64,000 bases of DNA from assembly GCA_050299855.1 (NCBI GenBank), contig JBNKWQ010000025.1, positions 1 through 64,000 of the forward strand. Reading direction: 5' to 3'. Numbering within the stretch: position 1 is the first letter of the stretch; every line of letters begins with the position of its first letter. Shown one piece after another: positions 57,004 through 64,000 of this stretch. The notes beneath the pieces were generated by a model that saw nothing but the letters and a program-made list of their open reading frames with translations, was not told the DNA's origin and made no database searches. The position numbers and the translations under genes were made by a program. This DNA comes from Hahella sp050299855. GTDB taxonomy: Bacteria; Pseudomonadota; Gammaproteobacteria; Pseudomonadales; Oleiphilaceae.

Positions 57004-58236
57004 ATGCAACGTTATCTGGTAGGCGGCGCCGTTAGGGATCAACTCCTCGGCATTAACAGTAAGGACCGGGACTGGGTCATTGTGGGCGCGACACCGGAAC
57101 AATTGCTGGCCCAGGGTTATCAACAGGTAGGGGCGGATTTCCCCGTTTTTCTGCACCCGCAAAGCAGGGAAGAACATGCACTGGCACGAACAGAACGCAA
57201 AAGTGGCCGTGGCTATACAGGCTTCATTTGCGACTTCTCACCCGAGGTGACACTGGAAGACGACCTGATAAGACGGGATCTGACCATCAATGCAATGGCA
57301 CAGACCGAAAGTGGGGAGCTGATCGACCCTTATGGCGGCGCAAAGGACTTAGAAGCCCGCATTTTGCGTCATGTATCGGCGGCTTTTGCAGAAGACCCTT
57401 TACGGGTTTTACGCGTCGCCCGGTTTGCCGCCCGCCTGTATCCACTGGGTTTTACCGTCGCTGGGGAAACCCTGGCCCTGATGCGCGAAATTGCCAGCAT
57501 CGGCGAACTGGAAGCACTCACACCTGAACGCGTGTGGCAGGAAACGGCTCGCGCATTGGGTGAAGACTCCCCCTGGATCTATATCAAGGTTTTGCGTGAA
57601 ACGCAGGCGCTGGAGATTCTGTTCCCTGAAATCGACAAACTCTTCGGCGTCCCCCAGCGCGCGGATTATCATCCAGAAATTGATACCGGCATTCATATTC
57701 TCATGTGTCTGGAGCAAGCGGTTTTGCTCGGGACAGACCTGGACACCCGCTTTGCCGTATTGCTGCATGATGTCGGCAAAGGCCTTACTCCTAAAGAGCA
57801 GTGGCCCAGCCATGTCGGCCACGAAGCAGGAGGCCTCAAGGACATCAAATGTCTATGTGACAGACTGAAAGCGCCCAAGGCTGCCAGAGAGCTGGCGCTC
57901 ATGGTGGCGGAATATCACACTCACTGCCATCGTGCGCTGGAGCTCAGACCCGGTAGCGTGGTGAAGCTGTTTGACCGCACCGACGCATGGCGACGACCAG
58001 AGCGTTTTGGTAAATTTCTGCTGGCTTGCGAGGCTGATGCCCGTGGCCGAACCGGATGGGAACAACGCCCCTATCCTCAAGCTGAATATTTAAGTCAGGC
58101 ACTGGAAACCTGCCGCCGGCTAAATCCCAAGGACTTTGTCGACAAAGGCTTTACCGGTAAAGCGCTGGGCGAAGTACTGACACAGGAACGGGTTAAACTG
58201 GTGACCGAATTGAAGACCAGTCTAAACACAGGTTAG
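57004..58236 (+). CDS. cca: Multifunctional CCA tRNA nucleotidyltransferase
   Basis: The 410-residue enzyme adds or repairs the tRNA 3' CCA end. Residues 1-140 form the class II nucleotidyltransferase head with YLVGGAVRDQLLG and RRDLTINAMA. An HD domain follows with VLLHDVGKGLT near residue 254, which in the gammaproteobacterial form gives phosphatase and phosphodiesterase activities. E. coli Cca is 412 residues. Confidence 0.96.
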   Translation: MQRYLVGGAVRDQLLGINSKDRDWVIVGATPEQLLAQGYQQVGADFPVFLHPQSREEHALARTERKSGRGYTGFICDFSPEVTLEDDLIRRDLTINAMAQTESGELIDPYGGAKDLEARILRHVSAAFAEDPLRVLRVARFAARLYPLGFTVAGETLALMREIASIGELEALTPERVWQETARALGEDSPWIYIKVLRETQALEILFPEIDKLFGVPQRADYHPEIDTGIHILMCLEQAVLLGTDLDTRFAVLLHDVGKGLTPKEQWPSHVGHEAGGLKDIKCLCDRLKAPKAARELALMVAEYHTHCHRALELRPGSVVKLFDRTDAWRRPERFGKFLLACEADARGRTGWEQRPYPQAEYLSQALETCRRLNPKDFVDKGFTGKALGEVLTQERVKLVTELKTSLNTG

Positions 58237-58293
58237 AACAATAAAAATCCAAACACGTTTATACACAGATTGCGAATGTAGGAGAAACCTTCC

Positions 58294-59472
58294 ATGAAAA
58301 GAGTCGTTATTGCCGCAGCCACCCGTACCCCCATCGGAGCTTTTGGTGGTGCATTGTCGAGCATCAGTGCGGATAAGCTTGGCAGCATTGTCATCAAGCG
58401 CCTGCTGGAAAAGACCGGCATTGCTCCAAATCAAGTGGATGAAGTCTTGCTGGGCCAGGTACTGACCGCTGGTTCCGGGCAAAACCCTGCACGGCAAGCC
58501 GCTATAGGTGCAGGGCTCCCTTCCGACATACCCGCGATGACCATCAACAAGGTTTGTGGATCCGGTCTAAAAGCCATTCATCTGGCAGCTCAGTCGATTG
58601 CTCTGGGTGACGCAGATGTGGTGATTGCCGGCGGCCAGGAAAATATGAGCCTGGCTCCCCACGTATTGCCCAACTCCCGTAATGGTCAGCGCATGGGTAA
58701 CTGGGCTATGGAAGACACTATGATCAAAGACGGTCTATGGGACGCCTTCAACGACTATCATATGGGCATCACCGCCGAGAACGTGGTGGAGAAATACGGT
58801 ATCAGCCGTGAAGAGCAGGATGCCTTTTCCGCCGCATCCCAACAAAAAGCGGAAGCCGCACAAAAGTCTGGACGTTTTAACGATGAGATCTGCGCGGTCA
58901 GCGTGCCACAACGTAAAGGCGACCCGATTGTACTGGATCAGGATGAAAACCCACGCCATGGCACCACGGCAGAATCCCTTGGCAAACTCCGTCCCGCCTT
59001 TAAGAAAGATGGCACGGTTTCGGCTGGTAATGCCTCGACATTGAATGACGGCGCCGCAGTAGTGTTGCTATGCAGCGAAGAAAAAGCCAAAGAACTGGGC
59101 TTGACACCGCTGGCAACCATAGCAGCTTACGCCAATGCCGGAGTCGACCCTTCCGTTATGGGCACCGGCCCGATTCCTGCTACCCGTCGCTGTCTGGAGA
59201 AAGCAGGCTGGTCCGTGGAAGACCTGGACCTGATTGAGGCTAATGAAGCCTTTGCCGCACAAGCCATTGCCGTGAACCGCGATCTGGGCTGGGACACGAA
59301 CAAGGTGAACGTCAACGGTGGCGCTATAGCCCTGGGTCATCCGATCGGTGCCTCAGGTTGTCGCGTGCTGGTGACCCTGCTGCACGAAATGATCAAACGT
59401 GATGCCAAAAAAGGTCTTGCAACCCTGTGCATTGGCGGCGGCATGGGTGTCGCTTTAGCCATCGAACGTTAG
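58294..59472 (+). CDS. Acetyl-CoA acetyltransferase (thiolase)
   Basis: The 392-residue thiolase has the acyl cysteine in NKVCGSGLKAIH (residue 88), the histidine in GHPIGASGCRVL near 349 and the second cysteine in LCIGGGMGVA near 379. The length fits acetoacetyl-CoA thiolases (AtoB/PhaA). It can serve PHB synthesis or short-chain degradation; no pha genes are adjacent. It is a single gene 57 bases after cca. Confidence 0.94.
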   Translation: MKRVVIAAATRTPIGAFGGALSSISADKLGSIVIKRLLEKTGIAPNQVDEVLLGQVLTAGSGQNPARQAAIGAGLPSDIPAMTINKVCGSGLKAIHLAAQSIALGDADVVIAGGQENMSLAPHVLPNSRNGQRMGNWAMEDTMIKDGLWDAFNDYHMGITAENVVEKYGISREEQDAFSAASQQKAEAAQKSGRFNDEICAVSVPQRKGDPIVLDQDENPRHGTTAESLGKLRPAFKKDGTVSAGNASTLNDGAAVVLLCSEEKAKELGLTPLATIAAYANAGVDPSVMGTGPIPATRRCLEKAGWSVEDLDLIEANEAFAAQAIAVNRDLGWDTNKVNVNGGAIALGHPIGASGCRVLVTLLHEMIKRDAKKGLATLCIGGGMGVALAIER

Positions 59473-59551
59473 CAGGCGATTTCCTAAAGGAAGCCCCAAT
59501 AACTCTGCCGGTCACAACCCGGCAGAGTCTCAACAGGTAGCCCAATCCAAC

Positions 59552-60016
59552 ATGCTCAATATCGTACTCTACCAACCGGAAATCCCACCGAATACAGGCA
59601 ACATCATCCGCCTCTGTGCCAACTGCGGTTTTCAGCTGCACCTGATCGAGCCACTGGGGTTCATCTGGGATGACAAACGCCTGCAGCGGGCCGGACTGGA
59701 CTACCACGAATATACGGCCGTTATGCGCCATGCAGACTATCAGTCGTTCATCAATTCGGTAAAACCGACGAATGTGTACGCCCTCTCCACCTGCGGCAAA
59801 CGCTTTTATCATCAGGCAGAGTTCCAGGCTGGCGACGCCCTCATGTTCGGCCCGGAAACCCGCGGTCTACCACAGGCTTTGCTGGATGATTTGGGATATG
59901 ACAATTGCCTGCGAGTCCCGATGCGCTCGGCAAGCCGGAGTTTGAACCTTTCGAATACCGTGGCGTTAGTGGCTTATGAGGCGTGGCGTCAGTTGGGGTT
60001 TGAGGGTGGGATGTAG
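59552..60016 (+). CDS. trmL: tRNA (cytidine/uridine-34-2'-O)-methyltransferase TrmL
   Basis: The 154-residue SPOUT-class methyltransferase begins LNIVLYQPEIPPNTGNIIRL and carries the knot motifs MFGPETRGLP near 108 and RVPMRSASRSLNLSNTVAL near 128, which bind SAM. It methylates the wobble base of leucine tRNAs. An eight-base perfect inverted repeat with a 13-base loop at 60063-60091 lies downstream and may be a transcript end. Confidence 0.95.
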   Translation: MLNIVLYQPEIPPNTGNIIRLCANCGFQLHLIEPLGFIWDDKRLQRAGLDYHEYTAVMRHADYQSFINSVKPTNVYALSTCGKRFYHQAEFQAGDALMFGPETRGLPQALLDDLGYDNCLRVPMRSASRSLNLSNTVALVAYEAWRQLGFEGGM

Positions 60017-60160
60017 TCTGTTGCTGGTTCCATTAGTTCATTCCATTCGTTTTCCGGACGAGATAAGAACCCCTGATTAATGAGTTCTTATTCGCATAGT
60101 TCCTTAGGAAGGATGTCTACAATCCGCACTAAATACTGGAGGCGGATTTCATTTACGGGA

Positions 60161-60760
60161 TTAATTTGTCTTCAGGTGGGCACTTATTTTTGCTGTATGT
60201 GGACACCCCAAGTCCCGAGTAAAATAGATATCCTTAAGGTCATTTTCCTCGATAGCCTGTTTCAAGACATCATTACAATTTAGAGACTGGTATTTATTAA
60301 TCGCAGATTTAAATATGGGAACTGCAGCCAGCTTTTCTTCATAAAAAGCCATAGAGGTTATATCCCCCCATTCATCCTTTGTGCATAGAGTTTCATTTAC
60401 TGCATGATAATCCTCTGCAACACTTAACGGATTAAAAATAAAGCACTCAGTACTCTGATATGAAACAGGTAGGAATTCACCGCAACCCTTAAGCAAGTGA
60501 TGGAGTGAGTTGTAGGCTTTAGGGTTTAAAAACAGCTTTGCTTTGAATTCCATTATGTCGGGAATAGCACTTCCGATCATGCCACCGCAGTCCTCGAACG
60601 TTACACTCACGCGCTTCCACTTATCATTGAAGGCCACCGGCTTAAAGCCTGTATCAATGTGGTTTTTTGGATTAGCACCGAATTTTTCTCGCAGTTCTTC
60701 CCGATCAAAGCGTATGAATGAATAGTTTTCTATGTCGGCATAAAGTGAATATAGTGCCAT
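60161..60760 (-). CDS. Orphan immunity-like protein (Imm11/DUF1629-like)
   Basis: The 199-residue protein starts at an ATG with AAGG ten bases upstream, eight bases after the toxin fragment's stop. It has no signal peptide. The pattern, with an acidic N-terminus (MALYSLYADIENYSFIRFD) and a C-terminal LKQAIEENDLKDIYFTRDL, resembles Imm11-type immunity proteins of polymorphic toxin systems. Its place directly after a nuclease toxin end supports that role. It is more AT-rich than its neighbours, consistent with transfer. Confidence 0.6.
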   Translation of the reverse strand: MALYSLYADIENYSFIRFDREELREKFGANPKNHIDTGFKPVAFNDKWKRVSVTFEDCGGMIGSAIPDIMEFKAKLFLNPKAYNSLHHLLKGCGEFLPVSYQSTECFIFNPLSVAEDYHAVNETLCTKDEWGDITSMAFYEEKLAAVPIFKSAINKYQSLNCNDVLKQAIEENDLKDIYFTRDLGCPHTAKISAHLKTN

Positions 60761-60767
60761 AAAGCAT

Positions 60768-61136
60768 CTACCTTCTTTTTGGCCATGCATCAGGGCGTAA
60801 CGCACCTGCTTGCAATCGTGTTCGGATTTGTCGTAGAGCCCTGATTAAATCATCAAGCCCCTCGATGCTATCAGTATTAATAAATCCTTCCAGCCATTGA
60901 TAATAGCGGGGATTGTGCAATCCTTGATGCGGTACCGCTTTTCGCAACCATGTCGGCATTTTATTTATGTCGTCATAGGTACGCGGAAGCCAGCAACCGT
61001 TACGAGGATCATCAATACGCATCATGCACCATGCCATGATTGCTCGCATTGGGGCAGCCAAAACATGTTTACCGGAAACCATAGCGTGACAATCGCAAAA
61101 TTCAGTAGCTGATATGTGGCAATGATTACGTCTACT
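60768..61136 (-). pseudogene. Decapitated AHH-type nuclease toxin C-terminal fragment
   Basis: The frame is open from just after a TGA at 61137 to the stop at 60768. The only ATG (61082) would give 104 residues. Key motifs are RIDDPRNGCWLPR and VPHQGLHNPRYYQWLEGF, typical of AHH/HNH nuclease toxin ends of Rhs and related polymorphic toxins. The likely catalytic CHAMVSGKH segment straddles the ATG, with its first histidine two codons before it. The upstream 18 codons (NHCHIS, TEFCDCHA) are still recognisable toxin, so the gene was cut from a longer protein. It is probably inactive or untranslated. Confidence 0.6.
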
Positions 61137-61219
61137 TCAAGACTAAAATCAGCGAGTTATTGGGTAAGGACTGGGACTGTGAAGACATGAAATATCACTA
61201 TGTCATCGAGTTTAATTGA
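61109..61219 (+). pseudogene. C-terminal fragment of an unknown protein
   Basis: On the plus strand a frame without start encodes about 36 residues ending KISELLGKDWDCEDM and then YHYVIEFN before a TGA. The composition is that of a real acidic protein end, such as those of immunity proteins. It overlaps the open start of the toxin fragment on the other strand, so a junction probably lies at 61109-61136. Family unknown. Confidence 0.35.
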
Positions 61220-61289
61220 TAGCCCGTTGCTTCATGGATCTTAAGGCCAAACCTGTAAGAATTTACGCCCCTGAATTCTGATTATTTAA

Positions 61290-61946
61290 TCAGGAACCCA
61301 CCGCGAATCGCGATCCGGCTTTTGGATGGGCTGGTTTGGAAGAATCTTTCTGAGGTTCTGCAGATGAGGCCGCTAGCAGTGCTTCGTCCACACCCGCTTC
61401 GGCTAGCATTGTATTGCAGGATTGGACCTCTCCATTTTCGCCAATGGGATTGGAATCCGTTCCGGCGAAGAAGTCACCAATGTAATCATTAAGCGCGCCG
61501 TCCGCGCAGGAAAAGCTATCTGTGCCATCAGTGCTTTGGGTTTCCGGGATGCTTTCAGGTGTGGGGCTGTTAGATGCAGAGCTTACGGCCACAGAGGCAG
61601 CCGTGTCGGTTGCGGCAAGAGCGGCTGGTTTTGGAGGTATTTGATCGCGCTCGGGGGTATCCAGATCAGCCTGGGGCATTTCCAATTCGGCGACCGTGGA
61701 CTGCACAATGTTGACGGCTTCAGTGACCTGCTCAAGCATCACCGGGAGATCCATTACCGGATCTTGTCGCTTCACGGTGCGGGCAGCGGAGATGATACCG
61801 TCATCGCAGTCTTTCCGCTCAGTCGTAAAAGCTCTTTGAGTACTGTCTTCCAGCAGAGATTGCTTGTACGCGTTGTGCAGCCGATAGAACAGCCCCACCA
61901 CCAGGCAACATGTAAGCGCTTCTAGAAAATGGATAAACAGGGACAT
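61290..61946 (-). CDS. Hypothetical membrane-anchored protein
   Basis: The protein of about 218 residues has one N-terminal TM helix (MSLFIHFLEALTCCLVVGLF) and then a hydrophilic, Ala/Ser/Pro-rich, probably disordered region with scattered Asp and Glu. I recognise no domain. A GTG two codons upstream is an alternative start. It faces the toxin debris on one side and a gene-free region on the other. Confidence 0.6.
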   Translation of the reverse strand: MSLFIHFLEALTCCLVVGLFYRLHNAYKQSLLEDSTQRAFTTERKDCDDGIISAARTVKRQDPVMDLPVMLEQVTEAVNIVQSTVAELEMPQADLDTPERDQIPPKPAALAATDTAASVAVSSASNSPTPESIPETQSTDGTDSFSCADGALNDYIGDFFAGTDSNPIGENGEVQSCNTMLAEAGVDEALLAASSAEPQKDSSKPAHPKAGSRFAVGS

Positions 61947-62261
61947 TGTCACTACTTCAATACTGCACTCTGGTTACAGATCACCTGGCAAGGCCATGGC
62001 TTACCGGATAACGTGGAGCTTCCCTAGCAGGAATTGTAAAACTAAGTCATATCGTCCTGATGCGCCGTAATTAAATATCACGTTAATATAACGAGTTGCG
62101 ATATGCAAACAATGGCTTAGGCCAAAGAGCATATTCCCGTTTTTGTCATTCAGATTTGTGGATTAAGTCAGATAGGCAGGCTCTCCAAAGGTTGTTCCCA
62201 ACATGCGACATTCTATGTATTGGTCGCATGTAGAGTCTCTATTGAGCCAGCCATGGGCGAT
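61947..62261. other. Gene-free region with a 9-bp hairpin
   Basis: I see no gene in these 315 bases. A perfect nine-base inverted repeat (ACATGCGAC/GTCGCATGT, 13-base loop) lies at 62201-62231, about 30 bases after the small Cyd-like gene's stop, so it may be that operon's transcript end. Confidence 0.5.
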
Positions 62262-62423
62262 TCAGCCCAACATCATTTTCAGGCCAAATTTGACAATGCC
62301 GGCTACCACCAGCAATAGGATAATGCTGCCAAAATACAGCTGTATGGCTGAGAGTGTTTGCCTGCCTGCAGATGGGTTTTCTGCAGGTACTTCAGGCTTG
62401 GCTGGAGACGCGGAAGTATTCAT
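62262..62423 (-). CDS. Small single-TM protein, probable cytochrome bd accessory subunit
   Basis: The 53-residue protein has a polar N-terminus (MNTSASPAKPEVPAENPSAG) and one TM helix near residues 30-50. Its ATG overlaps the stop of the cydB stub as TGATG, the arrangement expected of a small CydX/DUF2474-like subunit gene at the end of a cytochrome bd operon. It is intact, but its operon is gone, so it is probably not expressed from its original promoter. Confidence 0.5.
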   Translation of the reverse strand: MNTSASPAKPEVPAENPSAGRQTLSAIQLYFGSIILLLVVAGIVKFGLKMMLG

Positions 62424-62530
62424 CAGTACCCATTCAGCAGGCTGGTTTTACCGCTGAAGACACGGTAGTTATATATGTTGTAAGCAATCACCATGGGCAG
62501 GAAGATGACGATGCCCACCAGGGCAACAAA
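62423..62530 (-). pseudogene. 3' stub of cytochrome bd oxidase subunit II (cydB)
   Basis: About 35 residues remain, including VALVGIVIFLPMVIAYNIYN and then YRVFSGK, matching the last TM helix and tail of CydB. Upstream of about 62530 the frame runs antisense through a Fis-type helix-turn-helix stub, so the rest of cydB and all of cydA are missing. Confidence 0.6.
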
Positions 62531-62611
62531 ACCCTGGCAGCAGAAGCTCTGGGACTGACCCGCCAGGGTTTGTTGAAGAAGATTCAACGCTACGGCATCA
62601 ACGCCGGCTGA
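62519..62611 (+). pseudogene. 3' stub of a sigma-54-type activator (Fis-family HTH)
   Basis: About 30 residues remain: GNKTLAAEALGLTRQGLLKK followed by IQRYGI and a stop. This is the C-terminal DNA-binding helix-turn-helix of NtrC-family activators. The sequence to its left is antisense to cydB, so the sensor and AAA+ domains are missing. Confidence 0.7.
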
Positions 62612-62773
62612 CATCAAAAGTAACGACCGAAAAGTGGCTACCGGTGTAGAAATTCACCGCATTGTTGCAGGAAATTTGCACATTGGGCTACCCAGGGATA
62701 AGCCGATGGCGGTAAAATCCGCTTCTTTTTTACCATACACTTCTTTTTCCACTACCTCCGATAGGACAGCGCA

Positions 62774-63490
62774 ATGGGTAGAGCCTACCAGAACCGCAAA
62801 GATTCCATGGCCAAAACGGCCAACGCCAAAACCAAGGTCTACAGCAAATATGGCCGTGAAATCTATGTTTGTGCCAAATCGGGTGGAGTTGACCCGACAG
62901 GCAACCTGGCATTAAGAGGCTTGATCGACAAGGCCAAAAAGGATCAGGTACCGACTCATGTGATTGAGAAAGCCCTGGATAAAGCTTCCGGTGCCGGCGG
63001 TGAAGACTTTGCCACTGCACGTTACGAAGGTTTTGGCCCGGGCAACTGCATGGTCATCGTGGATTGTCTGACTGACAACCCGAACCGTACCTTTGGTGAT
63101 GTGCGTCTTTGTTTCACCAAAACCAAGTGCAAGATCGGCACCCCCGGCAGCGTCAGCCACATGTTTGATCACTGCGCCATTCTGGCCTTTACCGGTGACG
63201 ACGAAGAAGCCACATTGGAAGCGTTGTTGGGTGCGGATGTCGATGTGACCGACATTGAAGTGGAAGACAACAAGATCACCGTTTTCACCCCAAACACTGA
63301 ATACTTCAAAGCCAAACAGGCGTTGCTGGATGCTTTCGGTGAAATCGATTTTGACGTGGATGAAATCCAGTTCCTGCCCCAGACCACCACCCCTGTGGAA
63401 GGTGAAGATCTGGAGATGTTCGACAAATTTCTGGAAATGCTCAACGACCTGGACGACGTACAGAACGTCTACCACAACGCTGAAGTCTGA
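62774..63490 (+). CDS. YebC/PmpR family transcriptional regulator or translation factor
   Basis: The 238-residue protein is a YebC-family member of the YeeN-like branch: it begins MGRAYQNRKDSMAKTANAKT and has the three-domain layout with LRGLIDKAKKDQVPTHVIEK, YEGFGPGNCMVIVDCLTDN and a C-terminal acidic domain. Family members have been described as DNA-binding regulators and as factors that help ribosomes at polyproline. AGGA precedes the ATG. Confidence 0.94.
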   Translation: MGRAYQNRKDSMAKTANAKTKVYSKYGREIYVCAKSGGVDPTGNLALRGLIDKAKKDQVPTHVIEKALDKASGAGGEDFATARYEGFGPGNCMVIVDCLTDNPNRTFGDVRLCFTKTKCKIGTPGSVSHMFDHCAILAFTGDDEEATLEALLGADVDVTDIEVEDNKITVFTPNTEYFKAKQALLDAFGEIDFDVDEIQFLPQTTTPVEGEDLEMFDKFLEMLNDLDDVQNVYHNAEV

Positions 63491-63519
63491 TTCGCTCAGA
63501 ACTCTAAAGCCAGATAAGC

Positions 63520-63556
63520 AAAACGCCGTGCAGGGATAACCTCCACGGCGTTTTTC
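63520..63556 (+). terminator. Intrinsic terminator of the YebC-family gene
   Basis: AAAACGCCGTG and CACGGCGTTTT form a perfect eleven-base stem with a 13-base loop, followed by TCGTTT. It is 30 bases after the stop codon and could also serve the convergent gene. Confidence 0.9.
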
Positions 63557-63587
63557 GTTTCAGGAGCAGCGAAATTCCAGGATAGCG

Positions 63588-64000
63588 TCAAGTAAAGCTA
63601 AAATAGTAATTACTCAGCGCCAGGGCCACGACCAGTGTCAGAAAGGTTGAAAGCAAAGTGCCCACCAGCACGTACTCCGCAAAGGATTTCTCCTCCAATT
63701 GTTTAAAACGGGCAAAGCTTTTAGCTGCCATCACGAAGGCCACCACGGCCAGTTGATTCGCCACCATCACCACCAGCAGGATCAACCAGCGCTCCAGAAT
63801 ACCGATCACCCGTCCGGCATTGTATTCCTCTTCATCCCTTTCCACCGACACCGGACCCAGGGCGGTCGCGCCGGGCTGTCTGGTTTGCACCTCTTCTTCA
63901 GTAGCTGCGTCCGGGACTAGGGTCGGCTTCTTCGGTTCCAGACGAAAGATATGAAAGACCATCCGTATCGCCAGGTTGATTTCATTCGCAGTCAATAAGA
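63588..64000 (-). CDS. Membrane protein, C-terminal part, cut by right edge (DUF3307-like)
   Basis: About 137 residues are visible, with TM segments near the C-terminus in RVIGILERWLILLVVMVANQ and VGTLLSTFLTLVVALAL and a charged KSFARFKQLEEKSFAEY loop. This pattern resembles the end of DUF3307 proteins. The frame is still open at position 64000; the TTG near 63995 is not a credible start, so the gene begins outside the window. Confidence 0.6.
   Translation of the reverse strand, partial: LLTANEINLAIRMVFHIFRLEPKKPTLVPDAATEEEVQTRQPGATALGPVSVERDEEEYNAGRVIGILERWLILLVVMVANQLAVVAFVMAAKSFARFKQLEEKSFAEYVLVGTLLSTFLTLVVALALSNYYFSFT

Noticed and set aside
62354..62611. 85-codon plus-strand frame as one Fis-like gene
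   Set aside because: Only the last 30 codons resemble a helix-turn-helix; the first part is antisense to the cyd stub, so the frame is a chimera across a deletion junction.

Overview
The window looks like a chromosomal segment of a free-living, aerobic, flagellated gammaproteobacterium, probably of the marine or oil-associated Pseudomonadales/Oceanospirillales type. The support is gene content: a FadE-type acyl-CoA dehydrogenase, quinone-linked malate dehydrogenase, MaoP, FlgP/FlgT, several c-di-GMP proteins, and a SUF operon run by an Rrf2 regulator. Base composition is near 50% G+C by eye. I do not claim a genus. I see no rRNA, tRNA, CRISPR array or intact insertion sequence.

Layout. Positions 1-10659 (minus strand) are one uninterrupted frame for a giant secreted YD-repeat (Rhs-like) protein whose C-terminus lies beyond the left edge. 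Positions 11-31 kb are mostly core metabolism and transport: fadE, an ABC-2 exporter, metY, a periplasmic solute-binding protein, a PEBP protein, a cupredoxin-like protein paired with a GGDEF/EAL protein and followed by a truncated-globin remnant, a DUF808 protein, slyD, an acyl-CoA synthetase (prpE-like), acuI, a GDT1-type exporter, a shortened TauE-type permease, an AEC transporter and a GspF-like protein. MaoP follows.

Positions 32.1-39.5 kb hold the SUF Fe-S assembly locus: a divergent Rrf2 regulator, then sufB-C-D-S, an A-type carrier, sufT and sufE. Next come a DMT permease, a DsbA-like protein, a degenerate and an intact GGDEF protein, a divergent pair of paralogous phosphoribosyltransferases, a lipoprotein, and an ECF sigma/anti-sigma pair. 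Positions 48.2-52.4 kb encode what looks like a dedicated electron-transfer route: a flavoprotein fused to a [2Fe-2S] BFD module and a b-type membrane domain, a 10-11 heme cytochrome c, and a Tll0287-type heme lipoprotein. Mqo, flgT/flgP, cca, a thiolase, trmL and a YebC-family protein complete the core genes.

At 60.1-62.6 kb the sequence is a patchwork of debris: an orphan immunity-like gene, a decapitated AHH-type nuclease toxin end, a short fragment on the other strand, and a deletion scar joining the 3' stub of a cytochrome bd subunit II gene to the 3' stub of a Fis-type regulator gene. This region, the giant Rhs protein, the globin stub and the shortened TauE permease are the main signs of gene loss and rearrangement.
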